Assembly (NCBI GenBank): GCA_003999685.1
Contig: CP021231.1
Location: 1,178,001-1,242,000, forward strand
Length of the DNA: 64,000 bases
Reading direction: 5' to 3'
Source: Taiwanofungus camphoratus
Lineage: Eukaryota; Basidiomycota; Agaricomycetes; Polyporales; Taiwanofungaceae
A program made the translations under genes and the position numbers. Below are positions 22,772-35,075 of the stretch, in pieces. The notes beneath the pieces were generated by a model. The model ran no database searches. It saw only the letters and a program-made list of their open reading frames with translations, and had not been told where the DNA came from. Position 1 is the first letter of the stretch, and the number at the start of each line of letters is the position of its first letter.

Positions 22772-24259
22772 ATGGCTACAAGGATCACTCCCTCGGAACT
22801 CGTACTTAAAGAGGTTCTCATCTCACTCAGAGCTGCGAATCCTGGCTTAGGAATCGCAAAACTGCATGCGCTGGTGTTATCCGCACACCCGACTTGGATT
22901 GTCAGCGAAAAGAGAACAAGGAGGGTCCTTCAAAGCGAGGGCCTTGTTCTTACACCGGCTGCCAAAAAAACTGAGCAAGTCAACGATCAGCCATCGGATA
23001 ACATCTATCCGTCGTCAAAACTGGTGGAGGGACTAGATGTCAGCAAATGGACGCCCAAGGTCGAAGTCAAGTATTTCGGAAAATTCAAAGGAAAGGGTCT
23101 CGTAGCGAGAGAAAAAATCTCGGAAGGTGAAACAATATGGAAAGAGGATCCATTCATTCTAGCACCCGAATGGTGAGTTCTCGTTGTAACTCGATTCGAC
23201 TTGATGCACTCAAAATCTGTCGCGCTTGGCATCAGGGACATTTACGATCTGCAAGTGTCCTCCCTCGCTTGCATGTACTGTAGTACACCTCTCAGAGGGA
23301 CCTTGGTCGCCTCTTGTCCCGCCTCGTCATCTGCATCTCCATGTCCTGCAAGGTTTTGCAGCCGCTTATGTCTATCACGCTCTGCGCGGACACATCCTCT
23401 CCTGTGTCCATCTCAAAATCCAGCGTCTGCGCCCTTGGTCTCCTTCGCAAGGAAAACTCAATGGATGGCTTTGTATGCTCTAGTACAGCTCACGGCACGG
23501 ATATTATTGACATTCCAGGAAGATGAGTCTGCTCTACAGGAGGACTGGTCATTTGTCCGCTCCCTAGCTGCGCTAGGGATGGAAGATCGGGCCAAAGGCG
23601 ACTGGTGTGTAATACGTTAAAAAACGTTAGATGATTCTGATAAAACTTTGTGAAGGATGAAAGGGGTTGAGCCTGACAGAGCAACATGGAAGCAATCATT
23701 CCAACTGTTTATTCAGACGTTTCAACAACCCTCTACTGTCCAGGAGAAGAAGAAGCTCGCACGTCTTCTGAGAAAACCGCTGACAAAAGAGATAACCGAT
23801 TACTTATTTGGCTATGATTCTTTCCTTCTTTGGCTGGGGTGCATGAGTCTCAGTCAGTTCACTACTCTCATTTAGTACCTTATCAAGGATCATTCTGAAG
23901 CTCCGATCCGGCCCACAGATCTAGAGGCTCACGGTGGATTATATGTCCTGCACTCTCACATGAATCACTCGTGCACCCCCAGTGTCTCTGTTAGGCATTT
24001 GGACCAGCGTACAGCCCTGTCGCGCATCAGCGTCATCGCGAAAAAAGACATTGAGCCTGACGAAGAGCTGCTTATCACTTACGTCGATCCTGATCTTCCT
24101 GTGGAACGGCGGCGGCGGCAGCTTCTCGAGTGGGGCTTTGGGGAATGCCAGTGCGAGCGTTGCACAAGGGAAGCCAAAGACGCGACCAGCACTAGTTCCA
24201 GCGGCGTTATTGCTGACGACTTGGAGGCAGAGCTGAAGGCTGGTCTGGGAGTAATCTAG
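22772..24259 (+). CDS. SET5: SET-domain methyltransferase, Set5 type
   Basis: Likely histone H4 lysine methyltransferase of the SET5/SMYD-like group. Exon 1 (from ATG 22772 to about 23173) gives a helical N-terminus, then the SET start VEVKYFGKFKGKGLVAREKI with WKEDPFILAPEW. The second exon has a MYND-like zinc cluster splitting the SET domain: CMYC ... CPARFCSRLC ... HPLLC. The late exon holds the SET core NHSCTPSVSVRH, then EELLITYVDPDLPVERRRRQ, and the post-SET FGECQCERC. These are the cofactor-binding NHSC and the catalytic Tyr of the family. Introns are short and GT-AG; for example EW is split by the intron ending CATCAG near 23235. Ends GLGVI. Divergent from CHO2. Confidence 0.92.
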
Positions 24260-24972
24260 CACGCCCGGTGTTCTGGTAAGTTTTGTACTTTTCCCAAGTC
24301 TCTCCATATGTCTCGAAGGTGTTCTAGTTTTAGCGCATTCGACATGACGACCCCGAAAGAAGTTCGAAGCAAAGTTGTTCGGGGATCCGATAAACTTTTG
24401 CCGATTAAGCGCCATAAATCGAGGAGGGTCCTTTGGCTACACTGCATTAACGGTCCATCAGGGAGTTGTCGGCTGGATAAGAAGTTGTATAATGCCTGCA
24501 TTGTGGAGACACTAACTGCGTGCTCTATCTCGCAGTGGTAACTTGGCGAAGTACCGTATACGGATATTCTCAAGACAAGTTGCTATCCCTGTACGATGAT
24601 GATCCTTTCCGTTAAATTGTTCGTCCACACGAGGAACATCACGCCCTGAGTATCACTTCATTTCTGTTGTTTTGGCCAAGTTATGGGGCATTGCCGTCTA
24701 GTCTTACTAAAAGAGGTGACGGACAATAATCAGGATTGGCCGAATTGTATTTATGCTAGAATTCAAGCAGACGACAATGCGATCCTGTATCGTGGAATAT
24801 ATTCATTAAGCAACGTGTTCTCAGGTGCTTCTTACGAAGTAAGGCTGCGTATTTACAACAGATTCCACGACACGCACACATTTCATCCCCGTTATTGACC
24901 GCTCGAACCTAGTAACATGAGAACTACATAAACAGATAATAGCTGACTTTGAAAACACCGACAGAAGTCTGC
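24260..24972. other. Convergent intergenic region
   Basis: About 700 bases between the 3' ends of the SET5-like and ALKBH6 genes. Small frames (24256-24573 on -, 24683-24898 on +) have no recognisable content. Confidence 0.5.
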
Positions 24973-26093
24973 TTAATAGCGTTTCCTAAGTGGTATGCTG
25001 CTTGCGACCTTTGCAACATCACGACAAGTTAGACTATACCTGATTCCTCGCTTCAGAACCCCGCCATTGATGATTGCTTCCCGTTCCTCAGTCCCTTTCA
25101 AAAGATCGAGATTTGCAATTCGTACCGAGCAGTTTTCACTATTGCTTGCCTGCAAGAACACATCTTCTACGACATCGTCGATACCGTGAAGGTGTGATGT
25201 ATACAACGAGGACTGTGTGACGATCAGACTGCGAGGTTCGAGCAAGACGGAGAGAACTGGTGTAGGGTCGATGGGGCGACCATTTTCTGATGAATTAGTG
25301 TTGTTGTCTCCGTTCGCGGACACGGCTTGGGGCTTGTACTGATAATAATGAAACATCGCATGCGAACCTAGCGAGAGCGTTGCCACTACAGGGTAGTACG
25401 CTGGCCCATCCTCATGTGGCTTGGATGCGGTCAGAAAAGCAGAACTACCCAGGAATACGATATCAGAATGGAAACACACCATGATGCCTTGACCAGGAAA
25501 GTACTATGTACGGTCAAGTCTGCAAAAATAATTTGCGCTTGAAATCACTTACTTCATTTAAGATGAAGTGGTTCGGGGCACCATGCGGTGACGATTGAAA
25601 TACACCTGTGGCTTCAATACGCTTGATTATATCAGGGCTACGAACGAGTGACGAGAAACGTCAAGACATCAAAGGCACTATTGGACAAAAGACTGACTAT
25701 TTATGGACGAAAGCGGGTATATCTTCAGGTACAAGCACACCCTTCGTAGTCATGCTTCCTCCTTAGTCCCGCTAATGAGCGGTTTGTCTTACGCAGGAGT
25801 AGAAAATCATTCGGCTAACCGATAATGCGTAATCTGAAAGATGATCATGATGAGCAGATCAAGCACTTGATGCCAATAGATGTCCACATATATACTTACC
25901 GACGATTCGCAAGCTGCTTCCAGTTTGGAAGGGGTGTTTCATTGATCTGATAGCTTGATAAAATAATGGCGAACCTGGTATGATCCGCCTAACAGACCTT
26001 TCGCAGCAAAAAACTCTCCTCCTCGGTGGTAATAAAATCCGGAAAATAATAAGCCTCGTCAGAACTTGGTACACGGTACTGGGTCAAATCCAT
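24973..26093 (-). CDS. ALKBH6: AlkB homologue 6-type 2-oxoglutarate/Fe(II) dioxygenase
   Basis: Non-haem iron dioxygenase of the AlkB family, ALKBH6 branch. Exon 1 from ATG 26093 reads MDLTQYRVPSSDEAYYFPDF. Following exons give LPNWKQLANRR, VLVPEDIPAFVHKY, FQSSPHGAPNHFILNEY and FPGQGIMPHEDGP. The HxD iron ligands are in PHEDGP, in VATLSLGSH context. Next come the distal His in HLHGIDD and the 2-oxoglutarate-binding Arg block RYSLTCRDV. At least six exons with short introns are needed. The usual aromatic LQxWGG segment after NRR reads LRIIGGGS here, a mild divergence. ALKBH6 has been reported as a nuclear or cytosolic nucleic-acid binder, but its substrate is poorly defined. Divergent from the Mpp6 gene with a tRNA remnant between them. 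Confidence 0.92.
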
Positions 26094-26172
26094 TTTGCAG
26101 ACTCTGATACGATGTATTGATGGACAGTGATTCAAGAGATGTACTATAAATTGATCAAGTACTTACATGATA

Positions 26173-26225
26173 TCAGACTCCTACTTTGCATCTGAAGGTT
26201 CCGGGTTCGAGTCCCATTGGGAGTA
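26173..26225 (+). pseudogene. tRNA-Arg (CCU) with intact 3' half and degenerate 5' half
   Basis: The 3' part is tRNA-like. The anticodon stem is TCAGA with TCTGA, and loop CTCCTA gives anticodon CCT; an apparent 6-nt intron (CTTTGC) follows position 37. Then come AGGTT, a B box GGGTTCGAGTCCC, and a 3' acceptor strand TGGGAGT with A as discriminator. A T5 Pol III stop follows at 26228-26232. Upstream I find no A box and no ACTCCCA acceptor strand; the best alignment is about four of seven (ACTATAA). The T stem has two mismatches. Either a decaying tRNA or a tRNA fragment copied here. Confidence 0.6.
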
Positions 26226-26227
26226 TG

Positions 26228-26232
26228 TTTTT
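26228..26232 (+). terminator. Pol III T-run after the tRNA-Arg remnant
   Basis: Five consecutive T begin three bases past the discriminator base, the normal place for an RNA polymerase III stop. This supports past use as a tRNA gene. Confidence 0.5.
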
Positions 26233-26449
26233 CTTCAAACCACTCCAACACAACTACAGCGCTCATACAACATCTTTCCGCGGAGAACAATCGCTCTCGT
26301 CACACTGTGTCTTATACAATCAAACCACGCACTGCATATTTGTCACCAATAACTACATGCAGAGACTCGGTCTTTCCCATATCCGTTTCTCTATCGATCA
26401 CACAACTGCATACCAGTCTTGTCATTACCTGTCGCGCTGCACTCTTGGC

Positions 26450-27273
26450 ATGTCCGGCAAGACTCTCAGCAATGGCACTCTCAGTCTGCGTTTCATGCAG
26501 AATGCACAGAGGGCTAAGCTACAAGCACGAGCAGATGCAGAGCAAGCGAAAACCAGAGACGAAACAGAGTGGGAGGTCTCGAAGGAAATCAAGGAGGCGT
26601 GGGGCATCGATGCAGCATCGCAATCGGAGTGAGTGTATACGCTATACATGATGTCTGTATTAAATCTTTCCACAGGAATCTAGTTACCCACGAAGCTTCG
26701 TATCTTCCGTTCCTCTTCTCCTCGTCATATCCAGAAATATCCACATCAAGCACTGGACCTGACCGACCGTCTGTTTTGAGAGGTCGCAGGACGTTCAATG
26801 AACGCGGGCAGGAAACTATTCCTCAGGTGCGCTTTGCTTTGACTCCAACCTCGCAAAATCGTCATTTTCGTGTCCAAAAGCGGAACTTGGATGATCAGAA
26901 CGACGAGAGTGAAGCGGAAAGCCCAGATGAGTCAGGTAGCAAAAACTCACAAAACTCTCCGAAGCGCCCGGTCTCGATATCTGGCTTCAGAGCGCCCATC
27001 GCAACCACACGAAAGAGTGGGAAAAAGGCGAGGACGAAAACTGCGGAGATGTTGGTACGAGAAAGCACAGCCCTATCTCCGGCTTCGCTGTGCCCTCCAT
27101 CCCAGAACCACGCTCCCCCAAATGACACTGGTTACATGAAGCCAGCGGGCATAGATGAGCCCGCTGAACAAGCTGGAAGACGTAACACAGTGCATAAGAG
27201 AAACAGAGATCGGGACTTAGATCCGGAAATCTTGGAGTTACAGGGTCAAAAGCGGAAAAAGAAAGCTCAGTAA
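26450..27273 (+). CDS. MPP6: Exosome cofactor Mpp6 (M-phase phosphoprotein 6 family)
   Basis: Small nuclear RNA-exosome cofactor that helps dock the Mtr4 helicase onto Rrp6-containing exosomes. ATG 26450 starts MSGKTLSNGTLSLRFMQNAQ, the family's signature (LSxxxLxxxFMQ), followed by EWEVSKEIKEAWG. A short intron starts near 26629 and ends CCACAG; exon 2 resumes NLVTHEASYLPFLFSSSYP, the second conserved block. The rest is basic, Ser/Pro-rich and disordered, with a lysine/arginine-rich C-terminus (GQKRKKKAQ) that could be a nuclear signal. Two exons. Divergent from ALKBH6. Confidence 0.88.
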
Positions 27274-30200
27274 TCGTGACAGTAGCACTTACACTCCGGC
27301 TATTCTACTTTTTTTGACACGACCACTGGTCTACCTGATCGGTCGTGACCCGCTGACAAGCACTAGCAATGAGGCAAGCTCAGGTATGTACGTCATCAGT
27401 TAGACATATATGTTTCCAACTCTGATAAATGCCCTTTGCCAGTTTTGCAAGCAGCTAGTCTATACGTGTAGATCATCAAGCCCTCTATGCCTGGGGTCTG
27501 TCATTTTGGCTCCCAATAAGATGGTCTGCTGATGGACAAGAATTTGACATTTGTAAAATGATTGATACCCAGCACTGCGCTAGCTTATGCACTTTTTAGA
27601 ACACATGGTCAACATTCGATGCTCCGCGCGAAAGTGATAAATGCAAGATAGTGTTCCATGGAAGTACTGTGATCAAGCAATGTCCAAAATCCTGATCACC
27701 ACCCCAACTCCATTTACTCATTATCATCTGCGACCCAAATAACGGCACGTCCGGAAGTGGCATTGTTCAGAAATCTCACATAATCCCTATTGTCAAATGA
27801 AAAGAGAACTTTTCAGGGGAACTCGGAAGCCTATATGGATATCATGCGCTGAACTCATGTTCGGGCATCTGCCCAAGAGTTGCTTCGGATCCGATGCACG
27901 GGTCGCCCGCGAATGCCTGTACAGCCATTCATCGAAGCGCTAGACGTATCATTTGGGGATTGCAATGTCAGGAGCCTGAGAAGGGTAGTGGTGATGTCGT
28001 AATCGGAGGATGGACGGAAAGCCTTCGGAGTGAGGATAAGTAAAGCGTTACCAGGTCCGTGGTCTCGGCATACACAATAGACGCTAGTTCACGAATTTCG
28101 CCGGTCTGCAGGTGTTGGATATCAACCATTCCGTCGAGTGAGTATGGCCGCTGCAACGCAATGCAACTGTTCTGAAGTCAAGAAGCCGGAACTTTTTCTG
28201 TTTCCTTGTCAGCTTCCGATAACAACTCTGCATCTATCGCTGTGGCATCCAGTCGCCAGAGATGAACGTTTCGCTCAAATTACTTTGAATGATCGAACAT
28301 ACGTTTGATATAGTTGAGATCGCGCTCGCAGGCCTAGCTTCTCCGACAGTGGCTGATGTGTAGTGTCCCTGGACAGTGAAAAGATATCTTCGTCAGCGAC
28401 GAAATCAATATGTATTCACATAGAGTTAGTCTGTTCTCGTTAGGAGCATCAATCAGTTCATAAATGCGAAACAACCATAAAACCAATGTTGTCGTACGAG
28501 GCTGAAGTGAAGAACTGAAAATATACATAAGGGCCTAGAATCTGCAAATCTTCTTGCCTGATCTCGTTCAACATAAAAGTAGCGGCCCTGGATGTAATGG
28601 TTCCCAAAGCCAGTAGATAGGACGCACCTATCCGCTCACTTCTGCCCACAGGCGAGTCCTTTAGAATCGGCTTATGCCCACGCCACACTTCAAGGGGTAA
28701 AAGAACAGCTTCAAGCCATATCTTCAAGCGCGCGACACACCACGGACATCAAAGATATCGGAACTTCAAGAACTTGACGCGCTGATGTTCTCCAGAAGAC
28801 CTCGGCATCAAGACTACGGCTTAGTGTACGCCTGCAGGGTAAACATCCTCTCCTCATAAGAATTTCTTCAGGGATGCAGGACGACGACGTCGCCAATAGA
28901 TCGAACCACTAGCTGCGGTTAAGTCAAGCTGCCGTTCTTCCTGTCTACCGGCATGGATCGAGCATGATCCAGAGTGCTGACAGCGGGGGTTTGCGGATCC
29001 TGACCATCAAGGCATCACTAACGCAGGTCCAGCAGGCTCCCAGCGAACCTCAATCTGTCAACGCCATTTTCCATCAGTCTGAGACAGAAAGGAACGCCTA
29101 GAAAGGCCACGACAGACGTCGCGGAATCAGAATGTATATACATACCCATACCCATCAAGGCGAGCGCCGCCAGGTCGGGCATCACTGCGGCGTAGCTGGA
29201 GCACATGTTCATGAAGCGCTTGTCAAGCATATGAAGAAAGGGACATTGCACGGGAGAGGTGCAACTATGCAAGGCTCACCGTCAACTCCAGAGACAAAGG
29301 CTTGTGGCAACTGGGTTGGATTACGATACCATTGGCACTTGGCACTATATTTGTGAGAGAATCAGACTCCGCAGGCGTGGTGTTACGCCGGTACAAACAG
29401 TATAGGTGGCAATACTTACGGACGAGGCTTCGTGGATCAATGAGTTGGGCTAAGCTGACTAGACGCGAACGATCATGCATCATGTTCCAGCCGTAGTGTC
29501 AGTGAGATAGACCAATAAGCATCAGAACGTGATGATGATGTAGAGTTACCATGTAGAGATACACTTGTTCGCCCTCTTACAATTTTGACTGAGCATGATT
29601 TCCCCTGAAACTGCTCAAATGTATGCATGCAGAAGCAAATTTATCGAATCCAGACATGAGCGTAAGCAGACACTTGTCCGCATCAATATGATGCCAGATA
29701 TTGGGAGATGGTATCAGTCGTGCTTGATGAATGAATCCGCAGTCGAGAGAGGGGAACCTATATTGCAGGGCCTCTCTAGATGCGAGTTCTTCAAGCGATG
29801 CCGAAGCCAGAAGCTAAGCAGGCGCATAAACATTAATGGGGAATCGCGGCTGTGCGGAGAAGATTGGGGTGAACGCACGGGAGCGCATCCCTTGCCAGCA
29901 CGATTTCGGAAAAACACACCGAAACTGCCGTAGTGGACCACGCTGTTCTTGTGCTATCGTTCGCTCGAGCTTTCATCATCGCGAAAATCGAGGCAGTCGA
30001 ACATGGCAAGAGCGAGCCGCAACACAGATTCCCGGATCGAAGTTGAGAGAAGTATAGCTTGACGAGCAGCAGGCACGTCAGAAATAGGAGCTTGTTTTGA
30101 ACCTTGGTGACGAATCAAACGACCTTTCCAAATTGCATCTTAGGTCCCGGCGGAGTGTGAAGGCTCCAATCTTGAACTGGAAATGTACAGAGTAGCGTTC

Positions 30201-31397
30201 ACAAGATCGGCTGCGATTAGTAGTAGATCGGAGCTTTTGCTACTTCATTGCTGACGAACAGCGGTCGTATTACATGCGAACGACCTGACCGTTCAGAATA
30301 TCTGCGTCAGTATTAATTGAGGAAGTTCGGGTTGCTCAGCAGACGTCTCACAGGATTCGGTACTACTTGGTTCATGACCTCGAACTGGTGGAGAATATCC
30401 ACCGTGACACAGCCCCATTCCGGCAGCCCAGATAAAATGCAGGGTCGTACGAGGTTCACACGGCCCCAAATCGGTCGAGCAGACAGAAATGGAAGACGAT
30501 ATGAGATATGTATCAACGTGAAGCCGGTTAGTATGATAATCGGGTTAGGAACACGTTCCCTGGCGAGCGTTTGGATCCGCATGGAACCGAGATACCACAG
30601 TTGTCATCTGCGACTCCAAGGAGAATCTCCGCTTGAACGCCGCATTGGACATCCCTGAAAGCTGTCGGGGTTGTCCCACTTCTTTCTGTGAGGCACAAGT
30701 TTGCGTAAGATGACAGCAGAGCACAAGTTATGGGAATGCGGCTCTAGCTATAGGAATGGGCTAAACCCAGGAAACAGACACCGGGCATGCCTTGAAGCAA
30801 CGTTTTGATAGGATTGTGAACAAGGTTTAGGAAACGAGGCATTTAGGTAAACTTTTGTGCAGAGTAGTGGATGAGTGGACATGCGCGGACGCCGGTCGAT
30901 CAATACGGAGGAGACGCGAATCAGCAGACGCGGTGGGGGCCCGGGCAAGTGGGGATGGGAGTTTCCGGTGTGCAGAGTGCCGTGAGGTGACCGTAAAAGT
31001 ACCATAAAGTTATGATAGCTCCGGGAATCAGTGCTTCCGCTTGGAGCAGAAACTGTCACGACGGGAGTGATGGGATTGAAGGCACGGCCGCATCAAGAGC
31101 GCTCGCCAGCCATAACGATCAACATGTCATCGGATGAAGGACAAGTTGGGCATCTAAGAACTTGATTCAAATGGACAAATTCTTCGCTTAGAACTCCGTC
31201 ACGTAATGTTATTTGGCAGCGGACCGGATTGATACATATGAGCTCCTTAGCAGGCCCTGCACGGCTTTCAATCATATTTCTCGACATCTCTGACAGGCCC
31301 TTTCCCTTCTCCGTGCCACATATAAAGCCCCCGTCCAGCCTTCCAGTTTTCTCCCTTCCCTTCTAAAGCCTCGTCTTCGCTGGTGGCGCTGCCAACC
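27274..31397. other. Gene-poor region of about 4.1 kb
   Basis: No protein family recognised. Several - strand frames have coding-like composition, notably 28458-28727 (LALGTITSRAATFMLNEI) and its neighbour 28711-28896. Others are 29018-29272, 29265-29483, 29714-29941 and 30313-30582. They might be exons of one or two rapidly evolving - strand genes or decayed copies. I could not join them convincingly, and each could be chance. The right end holds the promoter of the next gene. Confidence 0.4.
31321..31327 (+). promoter_or_regulatory. TATA box of the proline-rich protein gene
   Basis: TATAAAG lies 71-77 bases upstream of the ATG at 31398, followed by a C/T-rich leader, the usual basidiomycete core promoter arrangement. 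Confidence 0.55.
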
Positions 31398-32290
31398 ATG
31401 TCTGCCGCCTTTCACCTTCGGCCAGTGTCCAATGGATCAGCCTCACCCAGCACGAGCACCTCCACCGCGAGCGAGCTCAGCCCACCTCCCAATTTCAGGC
31501 CCTCTGCAGGCCCCATTCCTCCCTCTGCCGCCGCAGGCCGCCCGCGACGTCCGTTGTCACCCTCATCCTTGCGCGGTACGCGGTTTCCCGGTATACTGAC
31601 CCTTTGACGCTGCTTCCTTACTATGACATCAAAGATGTCGACCTTCCAATAGATAACGATATGGTATCCAGGAAGTATCCCGCACCCCCGACCGGTCATG
31701 AGCTCATGGCGCTCTTCCCTCCCGCGCCACCCGTCAACATACGTCCTGGTCCCACCAGTGGCTACTTTGAGCGGGAGGAGCGCGCGTTCTTCGCGAGGGC
31801 GGGCAAGGAGATCGTACGCGTGCGGATCGAAGTGGACATGCCTCAAGGCTCAGAGACCGAAGATCCCAAGGGAAGAGGCCAAGATTCAACAGGAGTGCCC
31901 CTCCCGTGGCCCTCTGGACATCCCCACGCTCTATCTCGCTCCCCTAACCAAACCCCGCCCAGCGCCCATCCCTCGGCGCCTTTCCCTCACCCGAATGCTG
32001 GTCGTGCGCCCCGAGGGGTGCCTGTCCCTATGGCGACCCAGCCTCCGTTTCCTGCAGTCCCGCACGGACACGCAGTGCAGCCTCCTCCCAATGTCCACCC
32101 ACAAGCCGATATCCAGCATACCGTATACCCATTGCGCGCGCCACACGAACACCATGCTACTATGGCGAGCCAGATCGAGGTGCACGCGGACGAATTTCGG
32201 GACGATCCTGACGAATCCTGGAGACGTCCAATGCCTCATAACGAGCGCAGGCGTGCTGGAAAACATACGAAGCGAGTGATTGTCAAGTGA
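31398..32290 (+). CDS. Proline-rich, mostly disordered protein of unknown function
   Basis: Two exons joined by an intron from about 31575 (donor GTACGC) to 31634 (ending CAAAG), giving SSLRDVDLPIDNDMVSRKYP. No catalytic domain. The only ordered-looking part is PAPPTGHELMALFPPAPP, then GYFEREERAFFARAGKEIVR, about 60 residues that read like a conserved short motif plus an amphipathic helix. The rest is Pro/His/Ser-rich (HPSAPFPHPNAGRAPRG), with an Arg/Lys-rich end (ERRRAGKHTKRVIVK) that could be a nuclear signal. It has the look of a conserved agaricomycete orphan, possibly regulatory, but no role can be assigned. ATG 31398 fits the TATA box. Confidence 0.72.
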
Positions 32291-35075
32291 TTCATTCACT
32301 ATTTCCCCCGGTGGGAACGTATCATTCATATCCGTGACCTGGTTTGATTGACGACGTTTGGCATTGCAGTATTTCTTGATCTCCCACGTCATATTATACC
32401 GGTACCACTTACTCTGTCTGCCTGCTGTTGATACTCCGTTTATCTATTGTGGTTATGATGCTGGTTTGACCACTACTGACTCCTGACCCTCATGACGATA
32501 CCAACGTTACTTGTAATACGATAGTTCTTTGAGCCGTAGTGGAACAGCGCGAATCGCTCCAATTGGGAGTGCCAGCCCTCCAGCGGCTGAATGTAATGTC
32601 ATACGTGAACATGGACTGATACCTGCCCCTTGTCTGGCCGTCACATGCAACATGTGATAAACGGGGCGTATAGAAGGCCATCAATTATAAATCTGAATCA
32701 AATATGATCATGATCGACTCGGATATCGCCAGAGATCGCATGAATCTAATCCGATATGCTTCCGCACGATTACCCGTGCCTTTCCACACAGCTCGCTCAG
32801 AGCGCTGAGGAAATATAGTGATGAGTCACATCACGTTACGCACCGGAACTCCAAGGCTATTCAAAGCCACCACAGCGGAAATGGCCTGCAGCCGTTCAGG
32901 AATAATGCAAGTGCCCGTGTTTTACATAATGGAGTGGAAAGCCCCATGAGCAAGGCAAGGGCCAAGGCGATAAGGTCGTGTCACTGAGAGCTTCAGTCCG
33001 CGGAGTAAGCTGTACTCCGCTAAGTCGGCGAATGTGCTCGAAAGTCTGTGCCACAAGGCATAGACTCAGCGGTGACGTGATAGACAAATGAATGAATGGA
33101 GAGAAGACCTATCCAAAAAAGCACGAGAGGAATCATTTCTTACCTGGATCCGTGCTCACCTGGTCGCATTTCAACAGCATGCGATGTCCGAACAGCGATG
33201 TGCTTGCCTTAGGGACACCTGATGCATAGCTATGGCAAACAGAGGACTGCTTGCAGTCTTGGTACACTTGCGTAAGCTCACGGATGACCCTGGATGACAG
33301 CATGGGCATGTGACAAATTTGATATAATGTCCGACCTGTAATAGGTCGCCCATGAGAAAAAGACCACGAACGCTGCTGCCTGCAGCCAGAATGACATAAC
33401 GTGTGCAGACGACGGAACATGAAGGTCGTAAACGCTAGCGAGCACTTCACAGGGAGATGAACACCTGTCATGACTTCCAGATAGGTCCGACTGGCGACAG
33501 TATTCTAGCGGGGGAGGAATGAATGTGTGCTGCCGGAGCCACAGGGTCATATTCGCCAAGCACTGATCAGCTGAATACCACCGAAAAGTAGTTCTACTCT
33601 GGCGACCTTGCTCGAACGCAGCACAAGTCCTGAGCATCTGGACTTTGCTTAGTATGCTTTCTGTTTCGATACAAAAGATTTGCTGCAGTCCACTGAGGTA
33701 GAAATCCGCTGTTGTATTTCCATCCAGGTACGGAGATCACCGAGCCAACAGCTATAGATTATGAAAGACCGTGAATAGGTCTGTCCACCCGGTCATTGAG
33801 CGCTCTTCTATCACTCGGTTCCATAGCTGTCGGAGAATCCTTCGCGAAGGCTTTCATTAAGTATTGCACGCTAGAAGAGAATCGCAAGTAGCAGGAGGGT
33901 ATGCATCGTGTCCCAGTACGGTATGAGAAGTACGGCGAATTGGGATCTGCGGGACAATGACATAAACGACTAGTCACCACAAGTCCGATCGAGCCTCGAG
34001 ACGAGCGGCGTATCGCGGCCTCAAGTAAAGACCACCGATAGGCGCCGCGGGGATGTTGTATTGCTTCCCAAGTCAAGTAGCCGAAGTCGACATACGCATA
34101 GCTAGAGCGCCAAGTCAAGTCATAGACGCACCCCGACACGCGCCCGTACTAGATAGATATGTAGAATATGACGTTTGATAGATGGCACTAAGGAGTGCCC
34201 GGTGCTTCAAAGTCGAGGAGTCCGAAGCCGCAGTCAAGATTCCAGACCTAGGTCTTATACAACGATGTATGAGCTCATGAGAAACCTCCACGGACAAGCA
34301 TAACGTCGTTTCCACGTTTTAAAAAGCCCATTAGATGACTGAATTGAAAGACACGTTGACGTGAGAACCACGATGAATGAAAGTGTAGAATGAAGTCATC
34401 AACACGCAGCTCCACAAGCGCAGGCGTCGTTGAATGTACGCCCAGTTTTCTTCAGGAATTTGAATGACTAAGAAGTCAGTGCAACGAGGAAATGGTAAGG
34501 ATCATGAAAGGTTCGAGCCATGGCTTACGAGAATTGCATTGATCGACGAATACCGCTTTGAGAAGGTTCGCGATTTGTCTCGCACTACACCATGCATGAT
34601 GGGTTAAATACATTCAAACAGAAGCTCCCACAAAATAAATAGATCGCATGGCTGGAAGTTCTCTGAATATCTATGCATCCTTGATCGATACGTGTGTTGA
34701 TGGTTGAGCTGATAACAGACCAGGGAAACAGAGGCTGGCGAAAATAGGGTTCTGCCCATGCTAGTCAAAACTTCAGTTCAAACATCAGTAAGAGAACACA
34801 TCACAAGAGGACGTGTTGCTAACTCAACGAAGCATAATTGCGAATGCGGATTGACCGTTTGACGAAGTCGGTCCAGTGGTCGCTGGGAGTGGGAATAAGT
34901 ACGATCGTTCGGCATTTCCCGAACGGTAGTCGCCCTTACACTTCAGCCAGTACGTTACTGCAGTTTGCTGCAACTTCTGGCTCAACTCAATTCGCTGTCT
35001 CCTGCAATCGAAACAAATCTGTCTTCGATTTTTATTGTTTTACTTGCTATCTTTCTTTCGTTCTGCAGTTGGACC
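32291..35075. other. Gene-poor region of about 2.8 kb
   Basis: Scattered - strand frames (33133-33471, 33278-33637, 33759-34139) lack domains, overlap each other and do not join by obvious introns. The right end should hold the Dcn1-like promoter. No repeats or RNA genes seen. Confidence 0.5.
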
